NCBI RefSeq assembly: GCF_036226465.1
Contig: NZ_CP108476.1
Span: 7,998,001-8,062,000, forward strand
Direction of reading: 5' to 3'
Origin: Kitasatospora sp. NBC_01250
Lineage (GTDB): Bacteria; Actinomycetota; Actinomycetes; Streptomycetales; Streptomycetaceae
Length of the DNA: 64,000 nt
Shown: in pieces, positions 8,216 through 18,304 of the stretch
Numbering within the stretch: the stretch's first letter is position 1
How the letters are laid out: the number at the start of each line of letters is the position of its first letter
Position numbers and translations under genes: made by a program
Notes under the pieces: model-generated
The model's input: the letters and a program-made list of their open reading frames with translations, nothing else
Database searches by the model: none
Told to the model about the DNA's origin: nothing

Positions 8216-8848
8216 TCAGGCAGCGGGGGTGAGCGCGTCGGTGGCGAGCCGGGCGTGCAGGTGCGAGTCGTGCCGCAGGCCGGTGGTGTCCACGTAGTAG
8301 TCCCGCATGGTGCCCTCGGTGCGGAACCCGGCGCGGGTGGCGACGGCGCACGAGGCGGTGTTGAGCAGCGCGTGGTCCAGGGTGATCCGGTGCAGCCCGA
8401 GCCCGCCCTGCGCCACCCCGGTGAACGCCCAACCGGCCGCCGCCTCCAGCGCCTTGGCGGCGATGCCGCGTCCGCGGGCCGAGGGTGCCACCCAGTAGGT
8501 GACCACCGCCTGGTCGGGCAGCCGGTCCACCTCGCGAACGCTCAACGCGCCGAGCAGCAGGCCCTGTTCGGCCTCGGTGACGGCGAACCACGCGTTGCCC
8601 GACGCCCACCCCGCCAGCCGCGGCTCCAGCCAGCGCCGGCCCCGCTCGGCCTGCGGCGCCCCGGTGACGGCCCGGCCCGCGGCCCAGCGCAGGATCTCCG
8701 CATCCCGCAGCGCCTCGGCCACGGCGGGCTCGTCGCCCTCGGCAAGGGGCCGCAGCAGCAGCTCACCCGCCGTCAGGGTGCGGGGGGTCAGGGCCCGCGG
8801 CGCGGGAGCGGGGGAGGCCGGTGCGGCGGAGGTCGGTTGAGTGGTCAT
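8216..8848 (-). CDS. GNAT N-acetyltransferase, RimJ/RimL type
   Basis: This 210-residue protein starts at ATG 8848. After an Ala/Pro-rich tail (1-25) the GNAT fold begins with LLLRPLAEGDEPAVAEAL. Acetyl-CoA binding is indicated by VAPSARGRGIAAKALEAAAGWAF (the R/Q-x-x-G-x-G/A loop, residues about 128-150), followed by HRITLDHALLNTASCAVATRAGF, the usual RimJ/RimL C-terminal element. It probably acetylates a protein N-terminus or a small amine; the substrate cannot be read from sequence. It faces the TetR gene tail to tail. Confidence 0.88.
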   Translation of the reverse strand: MTTQPTSAAPASPAPAPRALTPRTLTAGELLLRPLAEGDEPAVAEALRDAEILRWAAGRAVTGAPQAERGRRWLEPRLAGWASGNAWFAVTEAEQGLLLGALSVREVDRLPDQAVVTYWVAPSARGRGIAAKALEAAAGWAFTGVAQGGLGLHRITLDHALLNTASCAVATRAGFRTEGTMRDYYVDTTGLRHDSHLHARLATDALTPAA

Positions 8849-9073
8849 CGTGACGTTCTACCCGATCAAGGTGCCGCCGGGTAGCCGGATTTTCCGGGCC
8901 CGCTGGATGTCGGCTGTGGGCCCGACGACCGGTCATGGGCCCTGCGGCGAACGCCTGGTGAACATTGCCGCCATCCCCTGCCACCCGGCGCCGCGAGCGG
9001 CCAGGATCACGGCTGACCCCGTACGGCTTGCCCACCCCCGGGCCCGGCACGGGCGCAACCGGGAGGAACACCG

Positions 9074-11137
9074 ATGCCTCGTCGCCAGGCCAGGACGGCC
9101 ATCGCCGTCGGCGCGACCGCCATTGCCGCACTCGCCGCCACCACCAGCCCCGCCCTGGCCGCCGGCCCGGACGACGGCTGGTGGGGCGGCCACCACCGGG
9201 GTCCGGTGAGCTACACCGTCGGCGCGCCGTCGGTCGACCGGGTCAAGGGCGGCCCCTGGACGCTCGCCCAGGGCGACCTCACGCTCGGCGCCTCGTACAG
9301 CAACAGCCTGCCGGTCTACTCCGGCGGCGGCACCGGCACGGTGACCGCGGGCGGGGTGAGCTACCCCAACCTGGCCGTCGACCCGGCCGGCTCCGGCGCG
9401 GTGCCGGCCGCCAGCGGTGTGACCGGCAGCCCCGGCCCGCTGACCGGCTACTGCGCGAGCGGCGGACCGGCCCCCGAGACCGGCGCGGTGCTGCGCCAGC
9501 CCCAGGGCAGCACGCTGCCGATGCAGCCGTACTACTTCCCCTTCGTCACCAGCCAGGACGGCGGCCGCACCCTCGACGGCCTGTTCGACTACCGCCCCAA
9601 GGACGGTGACGAGGCGGTGGTCGCCGCCACCTCCACCGACCACGGCAAGACCTGGAAGTACGCCGGCGAGGCGCTGGAGCAGAACGCCGGGCTGTGCCCC
9701 GACGGCAACACCAACGACGACGGCCAGGGCCACGCCTTCGTGCTGAACGTGCCGGACTACGCCGGCACCGGCCACCGCGGCCAGGTGCTGTACACGCTCT
9801 CCCGCCCCTCGGGCGACACCCTGGGCACCAACCTGATCGTCCACCACCTCACGCCGAAGGACGGCGACCCGCTGGCCGGCCTGCCCGCCGCGGAGCCGGT
9901 CGGCATGGGCGGCGCCACCAGCGCCACGGCGGCCGTCAGCGTGCCGGCCGGCCCCGGCGGCGACGGTGTGACGATCGACGTCGGCAGCACCGCGGACTTC
10001 GAGCAGCCGGGTCACTTCTCGGTGGACGGGGTCACGGTCGACTGCAACGACAACGCGGCCACCGCCACCGCCTTCACCGGCTGCACCACCCGCACCCCGG
10101 GCGGCGTGCGCATCGCCGCCGGTGACGCGGTCAAGGCCGACGCGGTGATCCCGGCGACCGCGCAGCAGACCTCGGGCCTGATCGCCCCCGACGGCATCAT
10201 CAGCACCTTGCCGCACTACCCGGGCGCGCCCAAGGGCAGCGTGGCGGTGCTGTACACCGAGAAGATCGTCGACTACTTCACGCCGACCACCACCACGGCC
10301 GCCGTCACGCTGCCCGCCGCCAGCATCCCGGTCGCCGACAGCTCGCAGTTGAAGCCCGCCGGCGGGTCGGTCACCGTGAGCCTGGGCACCGCCGCCGGCA
10401 TCGTCCAGGTCACCTGCACCGGCACCGCGCCCACCGCGCTGACCGGCTGCACCGGCGGCAGCGGCGCGGTGGCCAAGGGCAGCAGCGTCGGGGCCCCCGG
10501 CGCGGCGACCGTGCCCTACGCGCAGCTCGCTGCGATCGGCGAGGGCAAGGACAAGCCCAAGTCGCTCTTCGGCAACAACGAGGACTACACCGTGGTGCGC
10601 GCCGCCTGGACCACCGACGGCCTGCACTTCACCGACCTCGGCCAGGTCGCCGGCCTGGGCGACCCGACCAGCACCAGCGACAGCGTGCTGCGCTGGATCG
10701 GCTCGCGCGGCACCGTGGTCACCAACCCGGACGGCAGCTACGGCCTCTTCCTGTCCGGTGCCTACGCCTCGGACGGCGACAGCGACGCGTTCAACCAGAT
10801 CTTCTACTCCTCCTCCAAGGACGGGAAGAACTGGTCCGCGCCGCAGAAGCTGCTCGGCACCGACTACACCTTCGCCCCGCTGGCCCGGCAGGCGGCGACC
10901 GGCGGTGCCCTGGACGTGGCCGGCTACTACGCGGGCCGGGTCTACGACCCGACCGTGGTGCAGAACGACAACGGGAGCCTGACCATGGTCTTCGCCGGCT
11001 ACTCCACCCCCAAGCCGCTGCCCACCACCGGCAGCGTCTACGGCACCGATCCGGCGGCCCGCTACACCGTCGCGGCCGCGGCGCCCGCGGAGTACCGCAC
11101 CATCCTCAGCGTCACCCTGCGCCCGCACCGCTCCTGA
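9074..11137 (+). CDS. Large secreted protein with Asp-box (sialidase-like) repeats
   Basis: This 687-residue protein starts at ATG 9074, behind GGGAGGA. Residues 1-30 form a Sec signal ending at ALAA. The mature part contains Asp-box motifs of the S-x-D-x-G-x-x-W type: STDHGKTWKY (about residue 192), TTDGLHFTDL and SSKDGKNWSAP (about 578), which mark bladed beta-propeller folds such as sialidases. Between them are two related Ala/Val/Thr-rich insert segments with paired cysteines (VDCNDNAATATAFTGC and VTCTGTAPTALTGC). No sialidase catalytic arginine triad could be assigned, so I call only the fold. It is probably an extracellular carbohydrate-active or binding protein. A strong hairpin follows the stop. 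Confidence 0.72.
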   Translation: MPRRQARTAIAVGATAIAALAATTSPALAAGPDDGWWGGHHRGPVSYTVGAPSVDRVKGGPWTLAQGDLTLGASYSNSLPVYSGGGTGTVTAGGVSYPNLAVDPAGSGAVPAASGVTGSPGPLTGYCASGGPAPETGAVLRQPQGSTLPMQPYYFPFVTSQDGGRTLDGLFDYRPKDGDEAVVAATSTDHGKTWKYAGEALEQNAGLCPDGNTNDDGQGHAFVLNVPDYAGTGHRGQVLYTLSRPSGDTLGTNLIVHHLTPKDGDPLAGLPAAEPVGMGGATSATAAVSVPAGPGGDGVTIDVGSTADFEQPGHFSVDGVTVDCNDNAATATAFTGCTTRTPGGVRIAAGDAVKADAVIPATAQQTSGLIAPDGIISTLPHYPGAPKGSVAVLYTEKIVDYFTPTTTTAAVTLPAASIPVADSSQLKPAGGSVTVSLGTAAGIVQVTCTGTAPTALTGCTGGSGAVAKGSSVGAPGAATVPYAQLAAIGEGKDKPKSLFGNNEDYTVVRAAWTTDGLHFTDLGQVAGLGDPTSTSDSVLRWIGSRGTVVTNPDGSYGLFLSGAYASDGDSDAFNQIFYSSSKDGKNWSAPQKLLGTDYTFAPLARQAATGGALDVAGYYAGRVYDPTVVQNDNGSLTMVFAGYSTPKPLPTTGSVYGTDPAARYTVAAAAPAEYRTILSVTLRPHRS

Positions 11138-11143
11138 AACGCC

Positions 11144-11188
11144 ACCGCGTGCGGTGCGGGCCCGGTCGGCGCCCGCACCGCACGCGGT
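11144..11188. terminator. Strong bidirectional terminator hairpin
   Basis: A perfect 18-bp stem (11144-11161 with 11171-11188) encloses a 9-base loop just after the secreted-protein stop. It lies between convergent genes and should stop transcription from both. Confidence 0.85.
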
Positions 11189-11208
11189 GTCACGAGGGGT
11201 TCGGCAGC

Positions 11209-11991
11209 TCAGCGGCGGGCCTCGCCGCGGCGGCCGGCGACGAACGGGACCAGGGCGAGGATCGCCACCGTCCAGCCCAGCGTCACCGGGCCGAGGCCCA
11301 GGTCCAGGCCGCCGCGGTCGTGCGAGACCGCCATCCAGTCCGCGAACGAGGCGCCCAGCGGTCGGGTCAGCACGTAGGCGATCCAGAAGGCCGGCACGGC
11401 GCCCAGGCCCACCAGCCGGTGCGCCAGCGCCGGCAGCGCGATCAGCACGGCGAAGGCGATGCCCGAGGTGAGGTAGCCCCAGCCGAAGGTGGTGGCGGTC
11501 AGGTCGCCGACGGCGGTGCCGAGCGCGAAGGTGGCCAGCACGGTGGCCCAGTAGAAGGTCTCCTGCCGCCGGGTGCGGATGCTGCGGATGGAGAGCGTGC
11601 CCTCGGTGCGGTACCAGGTGGCGAAGACGGCCACCAGGGCGATCAGGAAGGCCGGTGCCGAGGCGGCGTACGGCACGTGCAGCGCGACGTGCAGGGTGTC
11701 GGCCGCCATGGTGCCGAAGACGCTGACCATGACGACGGCGGCCCAGTACACCGCGGCGATGTAGCGCCGCACGGTGAACTGCAGCGCCAGGCAGATCAGC
11801 AGGCCGAGGCCGCCGATGCCGACGGCGATGATCGGGTTCAGCAGGTGGGCCAGGAAGTCGGAGGCGGTCTCGCCCATGCCCGTGGTCAGCACCTTGATGG
11901 TCCAGAAGGTCGCGGTCGCCTCTGGCACCTTGTTCATCACACGCAGGCCCGCCCCGGCCGGGGTGCTGACGTGCGGATGGGTGGTCGTCAT
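11209..11991 (-). CDS. COG4705-type multi-pass membrane protein
   Basis: This 260-residue protein starts at ATG 11991. It has about seven to eight membrane helices and two copies of a family repeat: FWTIKVLTTGMGETASDFLA near residue 30 and FYWATVLATFALGTAVGDLTA near residue 148. Each pairs a tryptophan-containing helix with a Gly-Glu/Asp-Asp segment; the acidic residues inside membrane helices suggest ion handling. The family is widespread and uncharacterised. An 18-bp perfect inverted repeat lies about 30 bases upstream of the start, so expression is probably regulated. It ends tail to tail with the Asp-box gene at a shared hairpin. Confidence 0.72.
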   Translation of the reverse strand: MTTTHPHVSTPAGAGLRVMNKVPEATATFWTIKVLTTGMGETASDFLAHLLNPIIAVGIGGLGLLICLALQFTVRRYIAAVYWAAVVMVSVFGTMAADTLHVALHVPYAASAPAFLIALVAVFATWYRTEGTLSIRSIRTRRQETFYWATVLATFALGTAVGDLTATTFGWGYLTSGIAFAVLIALPALAHRLVGLGAVPAFWIAYVLTRPLGASFADWMAVSHDRGGLDLGLGPVTLGWTVAILALVPFVAGRRGEARR

Positions 11992-12020
11992 GGGCGGCAG
12001 GATGGCACACCAAGGTGAGC

Positions 12021-12038
12021 GTCTACAAGTTTGTAGAC
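12021..12038. promoter_or_regulatory. Perfect inverted repeat GTCTACAA-2-TTGTAGAC
   Basis: Eight-base arms with a 2-base spacer lie 30 bases upstream of the COG4705-type gene and just past the end of prfC. It contains TACA/TGTA half-sites like those bound by BlaI- or GntR-class repressors, but no such regulator is adjacent. It probably controls the membrane-protein gene. Confidence 0.55.
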
Positions 12039-12120
12039 ATTGTGTGGACGCGAGTGCGACGATGCCCCGGCCGGGTGGGCGGGCGCTCACCGGACCGGGG
12101 CAGGGCGTTGTGCGGGCAGG

Positions 12121-13734
<1,614 letters not shown>

Positions 13735-14007
13735 CGTGTTCCCTCGGACGCGGATAGGCAGCAGGCCCGGCGGAAGCCTCCCCGCACCTGTGAGCCCGAC
13801 GTCTGGTCCGCAGGCCCAAGGGGCGAGTCTATTAGACCCAATGGTGGAGCGGGCTCTTCCGGTCGGCTTCGTCTCTCACGCGGTCGTTCACGCGATCCGG
13901 TGAACCGGCGGGCGCGGCGGGCCGGGCCGGGGTCGGGGCCGGTATACGGATGGCAGCCGTCCGTGCTGCCCGTGCCCCGTCCCCTCTCCCCGTACCCGGA
14001 GCGCCCG

Positions 14008-14466
14008 ATGAACGCCACGAAGTACCTGACCACCCCGCTCGCCGCGGTGACCCTCGGCGCAGCGCTGGCGCTGAGCGCGGTCGCCCCCGCCGCGGTCGCC
14101 GCCCCCGCCGCCGTTCCCGGCGCGCTGCACGCCGCGCCGCAGGGCGTGACCGACGAGGTCGTGCTCACCAATGACAGCAACGGTCAGACCGTGCGGGTGG
14201 CGGTCGGGGACCGGATCGACGTCCGGCTCACCGGCTCCACCGCGGGCGAGGCCACCCTGGCCTGGACCGAGCCGACCGCCGGTGACAGCGCCGTGCTGCA
14301 GCGCACCGCGGGCGGCACCGCACCGGACGGCAGCGCCTGGGCCGCGTTCACCGCGCAGGGTGGCGGCAGCGGCCAGATCACCGCCGAGCGCCGCTGCGTG
14401 CCCACCCCGGGCGTCGTCTGCTCACACGTCGTGGTCCGCTGGAAGGTCACCGTCGTGGTGGGCTGA
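14008..14466 (+). CDS. Small secreted Ig-like protein
   Basis: This 152-residue protein starts at ATG 14008. Residues 1-32 form a Sec signal ending AVAA. The mature domain (about 45-150) is all-beta in pattern: TVRVAVGDRIDVRL, EATLAWTEP, WAAFTAQGGGSGQITAERRC, CSHVVVRWKVTVVV. One probable disulfide joins the two cysteines around PTPGVVC. The first strands recall the inhibitor I42/chagasin fold but the diagnostic NPTTGY loop is absent, so I do not assign inhibitor function. A T-tailed hairpin follows 27 bases downstream. Confidence 0.7.
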   Translation: MNATKYLTTPLAAVTLGAALALSAVAPAAVAAPAAVPGALHAAPQGVTDEVVLTNDSNGQTVRVAVGDRIDVRLTGSTAGEATLAWTEPTAGDSAVLQRTAGGTAPDGSAWAAFTAQGGGSGQITAERRCVPTPGVVCSHVVVRWKVTVVVG

Positions 14467-14492
14467 TCCGCCCGGTGTTTTGGTGTGCGCAG

Positions 14493-14517
14493 ACCAGCCG
14501 TGTGAATGGCTGGTTTT
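14493..14517 (+). terminator. Rho-independent terminator
   Basis: ACCAGCC (14493-14499) pairs with GGCTGGT (14508-14514) around an 8-base loop and is followed by a short T tract. It lies just downstream of the small secreted protein gene. Confidence 0.7.
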
Positions 14518-14710
14518 CGCATGTCCGGCGGCGGTGCGCGTCCGGTATGCGGAGCGGGGGGCAAACCCAGTCAATGTGCGAACAGTCGGATATTGACAGA
14601 TATGGAGCTGTGCTAGCGTTCGGCAAGTTCGCTCAAGGTGCACCTTGAAGACGGTGTACCCATTCTTTTCGAGCCGACAAAATGAATCGACTTTTCCAGG
14701 GGGAATCACT

Positions 14711-15178
14711 ATGTTCAAGAAGCATGCCGCAAAGGCACTCGCGACGGCTGCTGCCGTTCCCGCCCTGCTGATCGGCTTCACCGGCGCCGCCCACGCGGAC
14801 GGGACCATCACCTGGAAGAACGGCACGAACGATCAGTGCTGTTTCCTCGGCTCGCAGCCCGGTGGCGGTGCCGTGGGCGCCAGCACCGTGGGCTGGGAGT
14901 GGCACGACGTCCAGAACAGTGACGGCACCTGGAACGAGGTCGACCGGTTCGGGCGCTGCCTGACGGGCTACGGGAGCCAGGCGTACACGGAGAACTGCAA
15001 CTCGGGCCGGGACGGCACGAACTCCTACGAGCGCTGGCGGGAGATCTACACCGGCTCCGGATTCAAGCTGCAGAACGTCCAGAGCGGCGGTTTCCTGGAC
15101 TGGACCGGCGCGTACAGCCTGGGCAGCGTCTACGTGAACGGCACCGACTACAACAACCAGAATCAGCGCTGGTACTAG
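14711..15178 (+). CDS. Secreted ricin-type beta-trefoil-like protein
   Basis: This 155-residue protein starts at ATG 14711, behind a G-rich ribosome site (about 14698-14704). Residues 1-30 form a Sec signal ending AHA. The mature domain carries beta-trefoil repeat traits: RCLTGYGSQAYTENCN, SYERWREIYTGSGFKLQNVQSGGFLDW and NQNQRWY, similar to the C-x-D ... Q-x-W repeats of ricin-B lectins. It has four cysteines, including an early CC pair. Local base use and the 240 bases upstream are less GC-rich than the neighbours, hinting at separate acquisition or strong regulation. Carbohydrate binding is plausible, not proven. Confidence 0.72.
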   Translation: MFKKHAAKALATAAAVPALLIGFTGAAHADGTITWKNGTNDQCCFLGSQPGGGAVGASTVGWEWHDVQNSDGTWNEVDRFGRCLTGYGSQAYTENCNSGRDGTNSYERWREIYTGSGFKLQNVQSGGFLDWTGAYSLGSVYVNGTDYNNQNQRWY

Positions 15179-15198
15179 GAATACCGCGGTTTTCGCGT

Positions 15199-15232
15199 GA
15201 CATGCCCGCCGGGCCGGCCCGGCGGGCATGTC
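15199..15232. terminator. Perfect 34-nt palindrome, bidirectional terminator
   Basis: A perfect 17-bp palindrome with no spacer lies between the secreted trefoil gene and the convergent (2Fe-2S) subunit gene. In RNA it forms a hairpin with a tiny loop from either strand. Confidence 0.82.
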
Positions 15233-15285
15233 CGCGGGCCGGGAGCCGGCCGGGCGGGCATGGTGGCTTTCTTCCGGGACCCGGC

Positions 15286-15762
15286 CTAGAAGTTCTTCGC
15301 ACCGGCCGCGATCGCCTCGCGGATCCGCACGTAGGTGCCGCAGCGGCAGATGTTGCGGATCTCGTCGAAGTCGGCGTCACCGATCTCGCGGCCGGCCGCC
15401 CTGGCCTGCTGGACCTTGGCCACGGCGGCCATGATCTGTCCGGGCTGGCAGTAGCCGCACTGCGCCACGTCGAACTCCAGCCAGGCCTCCTGTATGGGGT
15501 GCAGGTCCTTGCCGACGGTGGCGGGCAGGCCCTCGATGGTGGTGATCCGGTCGGTCGGCTGCACCGCGCTGACCGGCACCGAGCACGGGTTGAACGCCTT
15601 GCCGTTGATGTGGCTGGTGCAGGCCTGGCACACGCCCAGCCCGCAGCCGTACTTGGGGCCGGTGACGCCGAGGACGTCGCGCAGCACCCAGAGCAGCCGG
15701 ACGTCGTCCTCCACGTCCACCGTGACCGGCGCGCCGTTGAGGATGAAGGTGTGTTGGGGCAC
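15286..15762 (-). CDS. (2Fe-2S) subunit of a molybdopterin hydroxylase
   Basis: This 158-residue protein starts at GTG 15762. The plant-type cluster is at GCGLGVCQACTSHING (with a fourth Cys in NPCSVPV), and the xanthine-oxidase-type helical cluster is at CGYCQPGQ and ICRCGTY. It is the small subunit partner of the large subunit encoded 42 bases upstream and would pass electrons from the molybdenum site. The pair resembles the isoquinoline 1-oxidoreductase/aldehyde dehydrogenase class with no FAD subunit. It has no signal of its own and may be co-exported with the Tat-bearing large subunit. Confidence 0.92.
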   Translation of the reverse strand: MPQHTFILNGAPVTVDVEDDVRLLWVLRDVLGVTGPKYGCGLGVCQACTSHINGKAFNPCSVPVSAVQPTDRITTIEGLPATVGKDLHPIQEAWLEFDVAQCGYCQPGQIMAAVAKVQQARAAGREIGDADFDEIRNICRCGTYVRIREAIAAGAKNF

Positions 15763-15804
15763 GGTTCTCGAAACTCCTAGTAGGCGCGGGACGGTACGCG
15801 TGGC

Positions 15805-18150
15805 TCAGTAGGCGCGGGTCAGGCCGTCGACGGGGGACTGCGGGACGGGCGGCGAGGTCGGCAGCGGATCGAAGGCGAGCGGTGCCGCGTGGTTGATCGG
15901 GAAGCTGGTCGGCATGGTCCCGGTGGCGCGGGCGTAGGCGCAGGCGACCGCGGCCATCGCCGAGCCGACCGCCAGTTCGCCGGCCCCGCCGGGGGTGTCG
16001 CTGCTCGGCGGCATCACCACGATCTCCAGGTCCGGCGGGGTGTTCCACTGCCTGGTGTAGAAGTAGTTGTCCCAACTGCCTTCCTGGAACACGCCGTTCT
16101 CCAGGTGCAGGCCGGAGGAGAGGGCGAGCGCGATGCCGTCCATGATGCCGCCCATCATCTGCGCCTTGAGCCCCAGCGGGTTGACCGCGATCCCGGCGTC
16201 CACCGCGCAGACCACCTTGGTGACCCGCGGCCCGGTCCAGGCGTCCGGGATCCGGCGCCCGGTGGTCTGCGGCGTGCAGTCGATCTCGACCAGGACGGCG
16301 GCGACACTGTGGTACTCGGGGTGCAGCGCGATGCCCTGGGCCGTGCCGGGCGCCATCGTGCGGCCCCAGGAGCCGAGTTGGGCGACCTGGTCGAGCACCG
16401 CGACGGCCCGCTCGTCCTTCAGCGACTGGCGGCGGAACTGGTACGGGTCCTGCCCCAGCGCGGCGGCCAGCTGATCGACCATCAACTCCTGCGCACAGCG
16501 CACATTGGGGGAGTAGATGCCGCGCATGCTGCCGGTGTTGAAGCCCTTGTCCACCTCGCTGAGCAGCTGGGTGGTGAGGCCGAAGTTGTAGGGCGTCTCC
16601 TGGCTCAGCTCGAAGATGGTCTCGGAGAAGCCGATATCGCCGACCGGCAGTTTGGCCACCAGTGCGGTGATGATCTCGCCGAGGCCGTGGCTGAAGTCGG
16701 TGGCCACCGAGGTGTGCCGCTGCTCGAAGCTGAGCACCTGGCCCAGCGCGTGCACCGCCCGCACCCGGGAGACGGACATCGGGTGGGTGCGGCCCTGGCG
16801 GAACTCGTCGGTACGGTGCCACATCAGCTTCACCGGCTTGCCCATCAGCTGCGAGATCTCGGCGGCCTCCAGGGCCGCGTCGAAGAACAGCTTGCGGCCG
16901 AAGGAGCCGCCGCCCTGGGTGACGTGGACGGTGACGGCGCTCGGCAGCAGCCCCAGCTTGGCGGCGATCGCGCCCTGCGCCACGATCGGCGACTTCAGCG
17001 AGCCCCACACCTCCGCCCGCCCCGGGCGCACGTCGGCGATCGCGCAGTTGGGCTCCAGTGCCGAGTTGCTCGCGAAGGCGAAGGTGAACTCGGCCTCGAT
17101 GGTCTTCGCCAGCAGGTTCACCGGCGGGACGGCGAAGGGCAGTTCGGCCGCTCGGAGCTCCTGGAGCACGGTGCTGTCGGAGGAGTCGTCCTCGGTGCCC
17201 GGGCCCCAGGTCACCTGCAGGGCGCGGACCGCGTCGATGCACTGCCCGAAGGTCGTGGCGCGCACCGCCACGCCGGTCGGGACGACGACCACGTCGGTGA
17301 CGCCCGGCATCGCCTTCACCGCCGCCAGGTTCTGCACCGAGAGCGGGGTGCCGTTGACCGTCGGCGGCCGGCAGACCATGGTCGGCAGCGCGCCCGGCAC
17401 CGCGAGGTCCATGGCGAACTGCTTGCGGCCGGTGACGATGTCCAGCGCGTCGATCCGCTGCTGATCGGTGCCGATCACCGTGAAGTCCGAGCGCTGCTTG
17501 AGCGGGACGCCGACCTGGACGGTGACCTCGCTGGCCGCCTGCACCGCCAGCGAGCCGTAGTCGGCGCGCTGCCCGCTCGGCGAGCTGACCACGCCGGCGG
17601 CCGTGGTCAGCGTCGTGGCGGGGACGCCGAACCGGTCGGCGGCGGCGGCCAGCAGCCGCTGGCGGGCGATCGCCGCGGCCACCCGGACCGGGGTGTAGGT
17701 GGAGACGGTGGTGTTCGAGGCCCCGGTGAGCTGGTTGAAGAGCAGCTCGGGGCGGGCGTCGGCGAGGGTGATCCGCACCTGGGAGAGCGGGATGTCCAGC
17801 TCCTCGGCGATCAGCATCGCGGTGGAGGTGGTGATGCCCTGGCCGACCTCGGCGCGGGGCAGGGCGAAGGTCGCGGTGCCGTCGGCGTTCAGCTGGATGC
17901 CGATCAGGCCGGAGGTCGGCAGCGCCGCGGTGGTGAGCAGGTCGGTGAGGTCGAGGATGTCGGCCGGCTCGGGCAGCGAGGGGACGGCCGCGGCGGCCGG
18001 CGTCGGCGCCAGCACCGCCTCCTCCAGCGGCGCGGCCACCAGCAGCGTCGGCGCCGCGACCACGTAGCCGAGGAAGCGCCGGCGGCGCAGCCCGCCCTCG
18101 GCGTCCCGGTCGGCGTCGGCCTGCGGGGGCTGCGAGCCCTGAGCGTGCAT
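15805..18150 (-). CDS. Molybdopterin-binding large subunit, Tat-exported hydroxylase
   Basis: This 781-residue protein starts at ATG 18150. RRRRFLGYVVAAPTLLVAAP near residues 22-41 is a twin-arginine signal. The body is the xanthine dehydrogenase large-subunit fold of the isoquinoline oxidoreductase (IorB) type: PRAEVGQGITTSTAMLIAEE, GGGSFGRKLFFDAALEAA, SMRGIYSPN, and GVFQEGSWDNYFYTRQWNTPP. The C-terminal GGAGELAVGSAMAAVACAYARATG carries the conserved glutamate position that acts as base. Substrate is unknown, probably an N-heterocycle or aldehyde. It is followed by the small subunit in one operon, and the DUF1707 gene is divergent. Confidence 0.9.
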   Translation of the reverse strand: MHAQGSQPPQADADRDAEGGLRRRRFLGYVVAAPTLLVAAPLEEAVLAPTPAAAAVPSLPEPADILDLTDLLTTAALPTSGLIGIQLNADGTATFALPRAEVGQGITTSTAMLIAEELDIPLSQVRITLADARPELLFNQLTGASNTTVSTYTPVRVAAAIARQRLLAAAADRFGVPATTLTTAAGVVSSPSGQRADYGSLAVQAASEVTVQVGVPLKQRSDFTVIGTDQQRIDALDIVTGRKQFAMDLAVPGALPTMVCRPPTVNGTPLSVQNLAAVKAMPGVTDVVVVPTGVAVRATTFGQCIDAVRALQVTWGPGTEDDSSDSTVLQELRAAELPFAVPPVNLLAKTIEAEFTFAFASNSALEPNCAIADVRPGRAEVWGSLKSPIVAQGAIAAKLGLLPSAVTVHVTQGGGSFGRKLFFDAALEAAEISQLMGKPVKLMWHRTDEFRQGRTHPMSVSRVRAVHALGQVLSFEQRHTSVATDFSHGLGEIITALVAKLPVGDIGFSETIFELSQETPYNFGLTTQLLSEVDKGFNTGSMRGIYSPNVRCAQELMVDQLAAALGQDPYQFRRQSLKDERAVAVLDQVAQLGSWGRTMAPGTAQGIALHPEYHSVAAVLVEIDCTPQTTGRRIPDAWTGPRVTKVVCAVDAGIAVNPLGLKAQMMGGIMDGIALALSSGLHLENGVFQEGSWDNYFYTRQWNTPPDLEIVVMPPSSDTPGGAGELAVGSAMAAVACAYARATGTMPTSFPINHAAPLAFDPLPTSPPVPQSPVDGLTRAY

Positions 18151-18304
18151 CAACTCTCCTTCTGACGTGGCTGCTGCCGACCGGCGGGCGGGGCATGATC
18201 GCGCCAAGCCTAGGGGCCCGCGGGTGGGGCTGCCGCGCCGGGGTGCCGATCGGCTACCCGCTGGTAGTACACCGCCTCCGAGGCGAGCGCATAAGGTACC
18301 TGCC

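Noticed and set aside
8933..12013. 1026-residue open frame on the minus strand across the Asp-box gene and the membrane-protein gene
   Set aside because: It is antisense to a gene with signal peptide, ribosome site and Asp boxes, has low-complexity Gly/Arg/Val/Ala composition and no domain; a high-GC shadow.
14008..14466. Chagasin/I42 protease inhibitor
   Set aside because: Some strands look similar but the NPTTGY and related loops are missing.
15889..18165. 758-residue open frame on the plus strand over the molybdenum hydroxylase
   Set aside because: Composition is typical of an antisense shadow and the opposite strand carries complete family motifs.
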